Made by a program: the position numbers and the translations under genes. Below are positions 36,007-44,981 of a DNA stretch of 64,000 nucleotides, one piece after another. The notes beneath the pieces are model-generated. The model did not search any database and was not told the DNA's origin. It saw only the letters and a program-made list of their open reading frames with translations. Numbering within the stretch: the stretch's first letter is position 1; each line of letters starts with the position of its first letter. The DNA comes from Legionella busanensis. GTDB lineage: Bacteria; Pseudomonadota; Gammaproteobacteria; Legionellales; Legionellaceae. The DNA lies in the NCBI RefSeq assembly GCF_900461525.1, contig NZ_UGOD01000001.1, positions 2,015,001 through 2,079,000 of the forward strand, given 5' to 3'.

Positions 36007-37077
36007 TTAAGAAAAGCCAAATACTTGTTCTATTTTTTTATGAGCGGAATCCTTAAGTATGTTTTTAAATAAGGCGTTAGAATTAAATAAAACTTGATTT
36101 GCTATTAATTTATTAAATTCCTCACCAAATAAAAAATCTTGAATTAAATCGTCTTTAATGTTTAGTTTACTCATTAATTTAGGTAAGAGCTCAAAATAAT
36201 AAACTCTTTTAGAACTTAAAAAATTAGCAGTTGAATTTGATAGGTATTGATTAAACAAACCTTCAAAATATTGAATCATAGGTTCGCCATCTCTGGGCCC
36301 TTGTGGCCCTACAATAACAACGCGGGTATGCATTAATTGAATTTTATTTTTTAAATGCCATTTATTTATTTGATGATCTAGTTCATTTATAATAGCTTCG
36401 CCGCCTAAGTCAATATTTTTATCTAAAAAATAATTTATTTTATTAAAATAATCTGTAGTTTTTTGTGATAACTGTTCAACATTGTAATCATTGATGGCTA
36501 TTAAAATAAAATATTGTGTTTCAATTAAAATTTTTCTCTGAATTTCTATAATTTCATCATTAAAAATACTAGGTAATTCTTTTAGAATAAGAGGCAACCT
36601 ATCATCGATGTCTTTCATCATTTTTTTAAATTCACTTACTTCTATTAGACCCTCATTCAATTGCTTAACATACTCTAAAATAAGCAGCGGTATATGAGAA
36701 ATCTGTTTTACTCTACTATAAACTCCTTGTGGAGAAGGTATAATAGCTGAATCCTTTTGTACAAATTGATTATCCTGCTTAACCCATAAAGAAAGTTTTC
36801 CAGATAAATTAACAATAACTTGTTTGATTTCTTTACGACTGGCTTGTGCGGCTTTATGATGATTAATTAAAAATTGTTTATTAAGCTCTTCTAAAGAAAC
36901 TTCAACTAATTTACTTAAATTTGATCGTTTATTTATATTATTACTGGAGAATTTATTACATGATTTTATTGCATCAATAACCAAATTTTTAAGTGATTTT
37001 GCTTCAATCTCTCGTTTATTAGGATAAGAAAAAGCACTTATAGGTATAAGAATTAATATTATTAATATTTTTCTCAT
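36007..37077 (-). CDS. Secreted hypothetical protein
   Basis: 356 residues with a signal peptide (MRKILIILILIPISAFSYP) and a helical mature region of roughly 330 residues. A conspicuous segment, RVVIVGPQGPRDGEPMIQYF near residues 254-273, is the only glycine/proline-rich turn and could be a binding loop, but it matches no family I know. No membrane helices after the signal. It stands alone between the MerR gene and a GNAT gene. It is likely periplasmic or exported by type II secretion, function unknown. Confidence 0.6.
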   Translation of the reverse strand: MRKILIILILIPISAFSYPNKREIEAKSLKNLVIDAIKSCNKFSSNNINKRSNLSKLVEVSLEELNKQFLINHHKAAQASRKEIKQVIVNLSGKLSLWVKQDNQFVQKDSAIIPSPQGVYSRVKQISHIPLLILEYVKQLNEGLIEVSEFKKMMKDIDDRLPLILKELPSIFNDEIIEIQRKILIETQYFILIAINDYNVEQLSQKTTDYFNKINYFLDKNIDLGGEAIINELDHQINKWHLKNKIQLMHTRVVIVGPQGPRDGEPMIQYFEGLFNQYLSNSTANFLSSKRVYYFELLPKLMSKLNIKDDLIQDFLFGEEFNKLIANQVLFNSNALFKNILKDSAHKKIEQVFGFS

Positions 37078-37387
37078 ATTTATTCCTTACATATACACTG
37101 AACAATGTTAGCAATACTATAAACAGATATTTAGCAACTTTTGGTGAAATGTAGCCAAATCAAATTTATTATATAAAGCCACAATTAATATGCTTTAATT
37201 TAGAACAGCAAGTAAGTGTTTGATTGATAAACTACTGAATGAACATTGATTGCACTTCGCTGCATTAAGGCTACATATATACCTAAACTAATTTAAAAGT
37301 TAATACTTTATAAAGGCTACCATTGTATTATAATATGCGCTCTATACCTACGTATTATCATGCAAATTAAGGCTTATTGGCTGTAGA
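37078..37387. other. Divergent intergenic region, 310 bp
   Basis: AT-rich region upstream of both the secreted protein (minus) and the GNAT gene (plus). No ORF, repeat or convincing promoter pair recognised. Confidence 0.4.
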
Positions 37388-38149
37388 ATGACTCTCTTTA
37401 ATACCTTCCATAAACTTGAGCATCAGTTTTTTTCGCTACTTAGTTTTGAACAAATGAATTTAAGTTGTTTAAACGCCTATGCCACAGGGGTAAAAGCGTC
37501 CAACTTAAACCCCGCTATTCTAAATACAGTTAATTCTTGTCTTAAGGAAGATATTTTAAGCTGTGCATCGTTTTATAGACAAAAAAGTTTGCCTTGGTCA
37601 ATAATTTTGCCTGATTATTTATGCACTAAAGACATTTTATCTCTACTTAATACAGAAAAATTGTTGCTGATAGATAAAGGTATAGCAATGCAGATCGTTT
37701 TAAATCCATCTAACTTTGTGCCATCATTACTAAACATTAGTGAGATGAAACAAGCACTAGAGACATGGAGTATTCCCCTACTTCATGGATTTGAGTCTAC
37801 ACCTGATATTATGGATATTTATATTAAGCAGCATCAAATGGCCGTACAAACAAATGACAATATTTATCATTTCACTGGTTTTATTAAAGGAAAACCTATC
37901 TGTTCACTAACTTTATCTATTTATGAAGATAGTGCTCGACTAGATGATATTGCAACAATACCTGCTTATCAAAAAAAAGGTTATGCTACCGAACTTACTC
38001 ATGCAGCTTTGCATCATGCCTTTTGTTTGGGAATAAAAACATGCTTTTTAGAGGCTGCAACATCAGGCCTAAATGTATATAAGCGAATAGGTTTTCAACC
38101 CCTTTTTACGAATTTGTATTATGAAGATGACAAAGAATTTGTAGGATGA
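37388..38149 (+). CDS. GNAT-family N-acetyltransferase
   Basis: 253 residues. The GNAT fold occupies the C-terminal half, with the acetyl-CoA loop in ATIPAYQKKGYATELTHAAL and the terminal YKRIGFQPLFTNLYY strand. The first 120 residues form an unrelated N-terminal domain containing a tryptophan-proline loop, as in two-part acetyltransferases. Substrate unknown. No obvious operon partner; the cupin/GNAT pair that follows is on the other strand. Confidence 0.82.
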   Translation: MTLFNTFHKLEHQFFSLLSFEQMNLSCLNAYATGVKASNLNPAILNTVNSCLKEDILSCASFYRQKSLPWSIILPDYLCTKDILSLLNTEKLLLIDKGIAMQIVLNPSNFVPSLLNISEMKQALETWSIPLLHGFESTPDIMDIYIKQHQMAVQTNDNIYHFTGFIKGKPICSLTLSIYEDSARLDDIATIPAYQKKGYATELTHAALHHAFCLGIKTCFLEAATSGLNVYKRIGFQPLFTNLYYEDDKEFVG

Positions 38150-38191
38150 TGTAGAGTTTGCGGGGATACTACTTTACAAGGATAAAGGGAA

Positions 38192-38554
38192 TTAGATTTG
38201 ATTTAATACTTTTTTAGTTAAATTTTCATCTTCAATATTACCTGTATTGATTGTGGTTTTCGGCTCAAGTAGCAGGACATGAACTTCGTCTTGGGCTATG
38301 GGTTTATGTTCAACGACTTTAGGAATAATAACAAACTCACCTTTATTCAAATAAATATCTCTGTCTTTAAGCTGAATTAATAATTGTCCTTCTATCACTA
38401 AGAATAATTCATCTTCACTTTCAGGCACATGCCAAACAAATTCGCCTTTAAATTTAGCTAACTTTACATGAGTGTCATTTATTTCACCGATAATTTTTGG
38501 TGACCAATAATCATTAAATAATGCAAATTTCTCTTTAAGATTAATTGCTTGCAT
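38192..38554 (-). CDS. Small cupin protein
   Basis: 120 residues from ATG 38554, with GGGAGG eight bases before it; an upstream in-frame ATG at 38578 lies within the preceding gene and lacks a site. The cupin core runs from GEFVWHVPESEDELFLVIEG (first metal-binding strand) to EFVIIPKVVEHKPIAQDEVH. It resembles the single-domain cupins related to mannose-6-phosphate isomerase. Its start overlaps the end of the upstream GNAT gene by 14 bases, indicating a two-gene operon. Confidence 0.85.
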   Translation of the reverse strand: MQAINLKEKFALFNDYWSPKIIGEINDTHVKLAKFKGEFVWHVPESEDELFLVIEGQLLIQLKDRDIYLNKGEFVIIPKVVEHKPIAQDEVHVLLLEPKTTINTGNIEDENLTKKVLNQI

Positions 38555-39050
38555 AATCTTTTCCTCCCCGATACACATAAAATTTAGTATCTACAGTCAT
38601 AATGGGAAAATTATCTGGTAATTTACATTGTCTAATTTCACTAAAACCATTTTTTAAATAAAATTTTTGCGCTGCAATAAAAATTGAAACTGTGCCCAAA
38701 TAAATTTCATCAATTTGCCTATCTGCACACCAGCCTAAGACTTTATTTAATAATAATTGAGCAATGCCTTGTTCTTTCCCTCTATAATTTTTAGCTACAA
38801 ACATCTTACGCAAGACGCCTTGCCCATTTCCTATATCTATTAAACCAATCGTCCCAATAACGTGACTGTCTATTATCGCGCACCAGAAATTACCATTATC
38901 TACCTGATAATAATTAAGAATATTTAATAGATCAGGCTGATCTTCAATAGATAAGGGAATATTAAATTCTTGTTGCTGTATGCTACTTATAAGTTTTATA
39001 ACCTGATCTTTTAAATGCTCTTGATAAGTTACCACTTGTATATCTTTCAT
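38541..39050 (-). CDS. GNAT-family N-acetyltransferase
   Basis: 169 residues covering a full GNAT domain: GTIGLIDIGNGQGVLRKMF (central strands), VAKNYRGKEQGIAQLLL (acetyl-CoA pyrophosphate loop) and AQKFYLKNGFSEI (final strand). The substrate is unknown. First gene of the pair with the small cupin; divergent from the LuxR-type regulator, with 132 bp between them that should contain both promoters. Confidence 0.85.
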   Translation of the reverse strand: MKDIQVVTYQEHLKDQVIKLISSIQQQEFNIPLSIEDQPDLLNILNYYQVDNGNFWCAIIDSHVIGTIGLIDIGNGQGVLRKMFVAKNYRGKEQGIAQLLLNKVLGWCADRQIDEIYLGTVSIFIAAQKFYLKNGFSEIRQCKLPDNFPIMTVDTKFYVYRGGKDYASN

Positions 39051-39182
39051 ATTAATTAATAATTTTTGCTTGTTTCCTGTATTTTAAGTATACAGCTATT
39101 AAGAAAAATTAAGTTTAGTAAAAAATACTAAACTTAACTAGGTACTGTATAATTTATAATCATATATAAAAATCTAACAGCT

Positions 39183-39968
39183 ATGGCGAGAAAATATGCT
39201 TTTGATGTAAGTAAAGAAATGCAAATAATAAGGTATGAAAATGGCGTTAAATTAATTAAACCTACGCCCTTAGTTTATCCTTCAGTAGATGATTTGTTTA
39301 GCTTGCCTTTCAATATTTATTTTTTATCTCCAGAGAGTATTATTCAAGATATGAGCGAAACAACTGCTAATCTATGTGGTTTTTACTCAAGAAAAGATGC
39401 TATTGGTAAAACAGCACGCGCAGTTTCAAAGAGAGAATCTGCTGAATTCTCTATTCAACATAATAATGAAGTCCTAACTAACAAATCTATCGTAATTAAA
39501 AATGAACACTTTTTAAGATTAGATGACTTTGAATTTTATGACTTAGCTATCAAATACCCGCTTTTTAATGACAATGGAAAAATTATAGGTATTTTTGGCT
39601 GTTCTATACCCTTAGATATATTGGCTCAATCAGTCCAAACGTTAATTAAAACAGGTTTACTGTCAGATAATCGGATGTTTCACAGCAATACTAATTTAAT
39701 TTTTTTAGATGATAAAAGTGACCATTATCCATATACAATTGAAAAAATAAAATCTTTATTTACTAAAAAATTTAAGCAGCATATAAGGCAGCGGGAAGCA
39801 GAATGCTTATTTTATATACTTAAAGGTAAATCAGCACGTGAAATTGGCCCTATTCTCAATTTATCACCAAGGACAATTGAATATTATTTAAATACGCTTA
39901 AAGATAAATTAAATTGTAAAAAAAAGTCAGAAATGATTAATATGGTTATCGATTTATTAAGTTATTAA
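39183..39968 (+). CDS. PAS-LuxR type transcriptional regulator
   Basis: 261 residues. The N-terminal part (about residues 45-150) looks like a PAS sensor: FNIYFLSPESIIQDMSE and GKIIGIFGCSIPLD. The C-terminal 65 residues are a LuxR/GerE helix-turn-helix: RQREAECLFYILKGKSAREI and LNLSPRTIEYYLNTLKDKLN. Legionella encodes a family of such soluble PAS-LuxR regulators that act in the growth-phase switch. It faces away from the GNAT/cupin operon, which may be a target. Confidence 0.85.
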   Translation: MARKYAFDVSKEMQIIRYENGVKLIKPTPLVYPSVDDLFSLPFNIYFLSPESIIQDMSETTANLCGFYSRKDAIGKTARAVSKRESAEFSIQHNNEVLTNKSIVIKNEHFLRLDDFEFYDLAIKYPLFNDNGKIIGIFGCSIPLDILAQSVQTLIKTGLLSDNRMFHSNTNLIFLDDKSDHYPYTIEKIKSLFTKKFKQHIRQREAECLFYILKGKSAREIGPILNLSPRTIEYYLNTLKDKLNCKKKSEMINMVIDLLSY

Positions 39969-40098
39969 AATAAATAGATTTTTTTCTAATTTAAAAAGAT
40001 ACAAGACTAGTTTTGCTATAATTTTTAGAGGATGTTGTGTTGATTATTAGATTAAACCTTAAAATTAAATCTTATTTTACTTCTTTAAAGGTCTTTTA

Positions 40099-40617
40099 AT
40101 GAAAACATCTTTTCGTTGTGTGGTTACTGGCAAAAAATCAGATGGTACTTCCTTTATAGAAGAAGATTACAGTGCATCAAAAAGCCCTCTAGGGATTTAT
40201 GATTTTTGGGCAACCGAAGAAATGCCACCCTCAAGCCAAGCTAAAAATAGTTTGTTAAATAAACCTACATCTCTTGAACCATCAGAAAACGGAACTATTT
40301 TTCGTTTCTTTGAAATTCCCCCTACAGATAAAAATTGCTCACGTGAAGAAGCTGAAAAACAAGCGCAAGAAGCGTTTACTGCTGCTAAAGGAGCACATTG
40401 TCGAATTAATACTAAGCGCCATCCTATGATGCATACAACAAATACAATTGATTATGTGGTTGTATTAAAGGGAGAAGTAACCTTATTGCTTGATGAAGGT
40501 GAAGTTAAACTTAAACCTTTTGATGCTGTAGTTCAACGCTCAACCAATCATTATTGGATTAATGAAGGTAAAGAACCTGTATTAATGCTAGGTGTTTTAT
40601 TAACGACGAAAAAATAG
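40099..40617 (+). CDS. Cupin-domain protein, 172 residues
   Basis: The N-terminal 100 residues are a preceding domain (FRCVVTGKKSDGTSFIEEDY, IFRFFEIPPTDKNCSREEA) and the cupin lies at residues 103-172: KRHPMMHTTNTIDYVVVLKG with the metal-binding His, then TLLLDEGEVKLKPFDAVVQR and NHYWINEG. Enzymes with this layout include small dioxygenases and isomerases, but no substrate is evident. It is convergent with the ABM-domain gene that follows. A weak ribosome site AAAGG lies about 9 bases before the ATG. Confidence 0.8.
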   Translation: MKTSFRCVVTGKKSDGTSFIEEDYSASKSPLGIYDFWATEEMPPSSQAKNSLLNKPTSLEPSENGTIFRFFEIPPTDKNCSREEAEKQAQEAFTAAKGAHCRINTKRHPMMHTTNTIDYVVVLKGEVTLLLDEGEVKLKPFDAVVQRSTNHYWINEGKEPVLMLGVLLTTKK

Positions 40618-40673
40618 TAGAAATTCAATTGGCTCAGCGTTAAAGCAAAATGAGAGTCTTCTTTCAATTGAGG

Positions 40674-41018
40674 TTATGCTTTCAATTGACTCGTAGTCAA
40701 TAAATCATCAATGACTTCCATAGCAATTTCGGGAAATTTATGTGTTTGATCAATACAATTTTGTATGGTCACAATAGCTTTTTTAATTTTACCAGGTAAA
40801 ATTTCTGATGGCGCATTTTCCCCTGGCCAAGAAGCATCTCTAGTAACTTTATCAGGCCAACGAGAGTAAGCAAGCCACATCCCTTCCTGAGTTTTATGCA
40901 GACAAGAGCCTAGAGCGCCCCGATATTGCACAAAATAAGAGGCAACCTGACGCCAAGCATCTTGGTATTGCGCCTCATAGCCAGGTTTAATAAAAGCTCG
41001 ATAGATAACAGCAAACAT
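40674..41018 (-). CDS. Antibiotic-biosynthesis-monooxygenase (ABM) domain protein
   Basis: 114 residues from ATG 41018. The ferredoxin-like ABM fold is indicated by MFAVIYRAFIKPGYEAQYQD and GALGSCLHKTQEGMWLAYSR, with a final helical segment. ABM proteins are small dimeric monooxygenases or haem-degrading-type enzymes; no haem-specific residue can be identified. The frame opens six codons earlier at a TTG, which I do not use. Confidence 0.78.
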   Translation of the reverse strand: MFAVIYRAFIKPGYEAQYQDAWRQVASYFVQYRGALGSCLHKTQEGMWLAYSRWPDKVTRDASWPGENAPSEILPGKIKKAIVTIQNCIDQTHKFPEIAMEVIDDLLTTSQLKA

Positions 41019-41301
41019 TTTTAACTCTAATAACAAAATTTTAAAGTTTACTGGATAAGTAAAAAAATCTAGATTTTAATAGCCTTAATAAACACTTATT
41101 ATGAAGAATGGCACTATTCTTTTTGGTTTAGAGATAACAATCCATTCTTTTTTTGCCTTTCTAATTAAACCATTAAATCTGAAACGTTTAGTCTCATAAA
41201 GTATTTTCAATCAATAACTTATTCTTTATTGGCAACTGAAAGCCTCTATAAAATGTTAATTATGATAATATTGTCCATAAAATGCACTTTTTATTCGTAT
41301 T

Positions 41302-41330
41302 TTGTACAAATTTTACAAATTGCTTATACT
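41302..41330 (+). promoter_or_regulatory. Predicted sigma-70 promoter of the Gly/His-rich protein gene
   Basis: TTGTAC at 41302-41307, 17-bp spacer, TATACT at 41325-41330. A start point near 41337 would leave a 37-base leader with AAGGAG five bases before the ATG at 41374, so the longer frame opening at 41302 is not coding. Confidence 0.65.
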
Positions 41331-41373
41331 TATACTGTCTTTCTACAAATTTTTTCATTTACAAGGAGTGTAT

Positions 41374-41868
41374 ATGGCAACGTTCACAAAACTTAAATTT
41401 CTTAGTGTTTCCATAGCCTTAGCAGTCTCTCCAATAGCAATTGCTTCTCCCCATACTAACCTCCCAACAAATCAGCTTATATTAGCCGATAATAATGGTG
41501 AATGGGGCGGGTATGGTGGCAGTGGAGGAAAAATAGGTAGTGGAAAAGGTGGTAATGACGGTAACTGGGATAATAAAGGTGGAAAAAGCGGTAAAAATGG
41601 CGACTGGGGTGGTAAAGGCGGCGGATATGGTGGCGGTGGGAAGGTAGGTGGCTATGGTGGGGGCGGCGGCTATGGCGGGGGTGGTGGATATGGCGGAGGA
41701 CACCATCATAAACATCATCACGGACATGGACACTATTGGTACCCAGGCTGGAGAAATGTATTTTGGTATCCCAATGTATACTTCTGGAAACATGGTCGTG
41801 AATGCCTTAAATCTTGTTACCGAAATAAATGGGGTGAAAAAATTTGTAATGTAGAATGTTATGATTAA
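41374..41868 (+). CDS. Secreted glycine- and histidine-rich protein
   Basis: 164 residues. Signal peptide MATFTKLKFLSVSIALAVSP (cleavage near ASPHTN), then a low-complexity Gly-rich region of about 70 residues built from GGYGGGG and GGKGG-like units, then a His cluster (GGGHHHKHHHGHGHYWY) and a tail with four cysteines (ECLKSCYRNKWGEKICNVEC). The His cluster suggests binding of divalent metals such as nickel, zinc or copper; the tail may form disulfides. The Gly-rich part also resembles self-assembling or cell-wall proteins. Strong promoter and ribosome site imply high expression. Related proteins in Legionella are annotated only as hypothetical. Confidence 0.75.
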   Translation: MATFTKLKFLSVSIALAVSPIAIASPHTNLPTNQLILADNNGEWGGYGGSGGKIGSGKGGNDGNWDNKGGKSGKNGDWGGKGGGYGGGGKVGGYGGGGGYGGGGGYGGGHHHKHHHGHGHYWYPGWRNVFWYPNVYFWKHGRECLKSCYRNKWGEKICNVECYD

Positions 41869-42219
41869 TTCCCTCCACTCTATAAGTGACTTAAAAGTCA
41901 CTTATAGAGCTTCATATGTATATGTGCTTATTTTAAATAACAATAGGCTATAAACATTTCTGCAACCTAGCAAATCAATAAAAATCACTTATCATACCCA
42001 TGTGGCTTTGCAACTTGAATAATAAATGACTTTTCCGTGTAGACGAGAATTTATTATGCTAATTAAATATTTAGTTAATTGAGCTTAGACCGTTATACTT
42101 TATGGAAATATGAGCTGTTTTATTATCTACCTGATAATAGTCTTAAATTGATAGTAGTACCTGCTGCATGAAATATGATACTTCTTATGTTTTCAGTCTA
42201 TTTTAATTTAGGAATTGAT
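41869..42219. other. Intergenic region, 351 bp
   Basis: Contains the long hairpin at 41878-41909 and otherwise AT-rich DNA up to the phosphotransferase gene. No gene seen. Confidence 0.4.
41878..41909 (+). terminator. Strong hairpin after the Gly/His-rich gene
   Basis: CTCTATAAGTGACTT and AAGTCACTTATAGAG form a perfect stem of about 14-15 bp with a minimal loop, ten bases after the stop codon. It lacks a T-tract but the position suggests a terminator or mRNA-stabilising element. Confidence 0.6.
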
Positions 42220-43194
42220 ATGCGACGCAATGAATTAAAATGTTCTGACCCGCAATTAATTAATCTTCTCAAGCAAACATATGCTCTTCAAGGAACTCAG
42301 GTTCACTTTATTAATACAGGGTCTTTCTACAGCTTTGTTGTTGAAACTGCCAATAATAAAAAATTTTTTTTAAAAATTTATCCAAAAGAGCAAACATTAG
42401 TACCTATTCATCCTAATCTTGAATCAATTAATTACGCTGCGATTGCACTCTATCGATTTAGATGTGAGTTTGAATTTAAATATATTCCGTATATCATACA
42501 AACGACAGCAGGTACATTTTGTTTGAATACACCTGAGCTTATTTTGCTGCTTTCTAATTACATTGAAGGCTCACATCCCTCCTACTATCCAAACCAATTA
42601 TTAGCTGAAAAACTTGCTTCTATACTTGCTAAGCTTCATCAAATTCCGATTAGTGAATTTCCTAAATTTAAGCAAGAAGATTTTGATATTTCCTATGCAC
42701 TTGGCTTGGAAAATTGGCTTAAACCCCAGATTTCTGCTAAAGATGAGATTTACGCATCTACTTTATTATCTCGATTAAATAACTACGAAGATATACTAAA
42801 AGAAAAACTAGCCCAGCTTAAAATATGGCAAACTCAATTTCAACAAAGAGATATACCATTAGCCCTTACCCATGGTGATCCTCACCACTATAATGTTTTA
42901 CAGACCGAACATGAGGTATGGTTAGTTGATTGGGACGGTATTAAAATTGCTCCTATCGAACGCGATCTCTGGCATTACCAGGAGAGTTCTTTACTTAATT
43001 TCTATGCCAAATTAAATATACAATCAATTGATTTAGAATTATGTAAATTTTATCAACTGCAACGATTTTTTGAAGATACCCGTTATTATCTAGAGCAGAT
43101 TATCTTAAAAAAAAATGCAACTAAGCAGCAAGATGAATTAGATAAAGAGACTTTTTTAAATCATTGGGGCTGGCAATATTGCTTAAAGAAGTAA
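42220..43194 (+). CDS. Aminoglycoside-phosphotransferase-fold kinase
   Basis: 324 residues from ATG 42220 (MRRNELKCSDPQLINLLKQ), which has AGGA seven bases before it; the frame also opens at 42175 without a site. The catalytic loop is LALTHGDPHHYNVLQ and the metal-binding segment EVWLVDWDGIKIAPIERDLWHY, both as in APH(9)-type antibiotic kinases and choline-kinase-like enzymes. An ATP-binding lysine is in NKKFFLKIYPKE. A spectinomycin phosphotransferase of this fold is known from Legionella; the substrate here is not determined. The next gene, 42 bp on, also encodes a kinase fold. Confidence 0.82.
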   Translation: MRRNELKCSDPQLINLLKQTYALQGTQVHFINTGSFYSFVVETANNKKFFLKIYPKEQTLVPIHPNLESINYAAIALYRFRCEFEFKYIPYIIQTTAGTFCLNTPELILLLSNYIEGSHPSYYPNQLLAEKLASILAKLHQIPISEFPKFKQEDFDISYALGLENWLKPQISAKDEIYASTLLSRLNNYEDILKEKLAQLKIWQTQFQQRDIPLALTHGDPHHYNVLQTEHEVWLVDWDGIKIAPIERDLWHYQESSLLNFYAKLNIQSIDLELCKFYQLQRFFEDTRYYLEQIILKKNATKQQDELDKETFLNHWGWQYCLKK

Positions 43195-43236
43195 TATTTT
43201 GGGTGAATAAACTAGAGCCTATAATGAGTTTGATCC

Positions 43237-44292
43237 ATGACATATGATAAAAATCGCCAAAAAAATAATTGGCATGTACGTATTAATAATTATCATTTAA
43301 TTAGACAAGAATTAAATAAGTTAAGTGAAGAAGGGCTCTTAAAAGCGTTTTTGCAAATTAATTCGCAAGTATCAAGCTTAGGTAACATTAACGCTTTAAT
43401 GCAAATTAGTAAGCAAACCGTTTTTATTAAAGCAATCTACTTATCAGAGCTAGAGTGTTTACCTGAAAATTACTTGTCTACAACCAATTTTTTTCAATTA
43501 CCCCTTTATTACCAATATGGTATTGGTTCGCTTGGCTTTGGTGCTTGGCGTGAATTAAGCGCCCAACAAATGGCTAGTAACTGGGTGTTATCTGGCCAAT
43601 GCAGCTATTTTCCTCTGCTTTATCAATGGCGCATCATTAATATTCCACCACATACTATCAACTCAACTATATTAGACTCAGTAGAAAAAGAAGTCTCAAT
43701 TTGGCATAAAGAACCTACTATTTGCTATCGACATTTAGCCAGGCATACGGGGCAAAAAGTACTGCTACTCTTTTTAGAACATATCCCTTTTACACTACAT
43801 GATTGGCTGTTATCCATAAAAAAAGAAAGCCTATTATCAGGAACGCTATTTCAGGAAATTGACAACGCTCTTACTTCTATTTTTTCCTTTATTAATAAAC
43901 AAGGTATGCAGCATTTTGATGCCCATTTTAAAAATATTCTAACCGATGGCCAGCAAGTTTATCTATCTGATTTTGGTTTAGCGATAAGTGATCAATTTAA
44001 ACTTTCTGAATCAGAAAAAACATACTTTAAGCAACATCAAACTTATGATCAAACATATAAAGCTTTTTTCCTAATTTATTGGTTAATTGAATATCTCCTA
44101 AAACCTGAATTAAATTCAAATAAAGATTTTTCTATTCTTTTGCAAGAATTTACTCAGAAAAATACAACTGACCTACCAACCTATCTAAAAATGTTTGAAC
44201 ATTATTTACCAATTGCCTTGCGCATGGATAAATTTTATCAAAAATTAAAAGCAAACTTAGGAAGTACTCCATATCCTTTAAATGATGATTAA
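43237..44292 (+). CDS. Protein-kinase-fold protein
   Basis: 351 residues. Catalytic elements are intact: Lys65 in QTVFIKAIYL, the catalytic loop His226-Phe-Asp228-Ala-His-Phe-Lys-Asn233 and Asp245-Phe-Gly in YLSDFGLAISD. The catalytic loop HFDAHFKN is closer to bacterial small-molecule and lanthionine-type kinases than to HRDLKPEN eukaryotic ones. It has no signal peptide. It is 42 bp after the phosphotransferase gene, so the two kinase-fold proteins are probably co-expressed. Substrate unknown; an effector role is possible but there is no direct sign of it. Confidence 0.78.
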   Translation: MTYDKNRQKNNWHVRINNYHLIRQELNKLSEEGLLKAFLQINSQVSSLGNINALMQISKQTVFIKAIYLSELECLPENYLSTTNFFQLPLYYQYGIGSLGFGAWRELSAQQMASNWVLSGQCSYFPLLYQWRIINIPPHTINSTILDSVEKEVSIWHKEPTICYRHLARHTGQKVLLLFLEHIPFTLHDWLLSIKKESLLSGTLFQEIDNALTSIFSFINKQGMQHFDAHFKNILTDGQQVYLSDFGLAISDQFKLSESEKTYFKQHQTYDQTYKAFFLIYWLIEYLLKPELNSNKDFSILLQEFTQKNTTDLPTYLKMFEHYLPIALRMDKFYQKLKANLGSTPYPLNDD

Positions 44293-44403
44293 AGCACCCG
44301 CGTAAGACTAATAATGAGCAAGCCCAACACAATATTTGAAAAATTATTGACTATTTTAATCGAAAAATGTAATATCTATTCAATTTAAAACCGGCACATA
44401 GCA

Positions 44404-44517
44404 ATGCATACAATTCTATTACATCATTTGCCAATGCAACTTGCAGCAATCATTGTCGGTATTTCTTATGCATTAAATGCACATCGTCCTTTCAAACGTT
44501 TTCTCTTAGCTGTTTAG
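44404..44517 (+). CDS. Possible 37-residue membrane peptide
   Basis: An ATG-opened frame reads MHTILLHHLPMQLAAIIVGI followed by SYALNAHRPFKRFLLAV, one hydrophobic helix with a basic end. There is no clear ribosome site, so it could equally be chance or the remnant of a larger gene. Confidence 0.25.
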   Translation: MHTILLHHLPMQLAAIIVGISYALNAHRPFKRFLLAV

Positions 44518-44591
44518 CTACGCTCAATTTCTATTAATTTTATTCTGTCTTCAGGCTGACTGAAGTTTTTATCTATTTTTTGAGCGTAATT

Positions 44592-44981
44592 ATGAATACT
44601 CTAAATTTTTTTCATGAATTGTACTCTTGGTTTAATGCGATAGCTAATAAGGAAATTGCTATTTCCAAAGATGCTATAGATTATTTTTTTGACCCCTATT
44701 TTAATATGACAGTTAATGGACAAATTGTAGTTAATTCAAGCCAAGAGCTCTCTAATCATTTCCAGCAAATTATCCAAAACACAGATAACATTGAGTTAAT
44801 AATGCCTTTCGATGACTTTATTACTGCACAAGCAAAAGTAATTTTACGTTATCGAATAAAGCAAAAAAATAAGCAATTAATTACGCATGTTATTGGAATT
44901 TATACCCTAGCACCAGATAGAAGAGCCCAATCAAAATGGGAACTTAATTATACCCTTCCGGAAGAGGGAGTAAAATCATGA
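44592..44981 (+). CDS. NTF2/SnoaL-like small protein
   Basis: 129 residues (MNTLNFFHELYSWFNAIANK). The pattern of an initial helix, then DYFFDPYFNMTVNGQIVVNS and late strands RYRIKQKNKQLITHVIGIYTL, fits the cone-shaped NTF2/SnoaL fold used by isomerases and small hydrolases. ATG 44592 is chosen over a TTG at 44580 in the same frame. It overlaps the start of the GMC oxidoreductase by 4 bases (ATGA), so the two work in one operon and may act on the same substrate. Confidence 0.65.
   Translation: MNTLNFFHELYSWFNAIANKEIAISKDAIDYFFDPYFNMTVNGQIVVNSSQELSNHFQQIIQNTDNIELIMPFDDFITAQAKVILRYRIKQKNKQLITHVIGIYTLAPDRRAQSKWELNYTLPEEGVKS

Noticed and set aside
41482..41901. 139-residue minus-strand frame rich in Thr, Ile and Ala
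   Set aside because: It is the antisense of the Gly-rich gene, whose biased codons keep the opposite frame open; no start signal.
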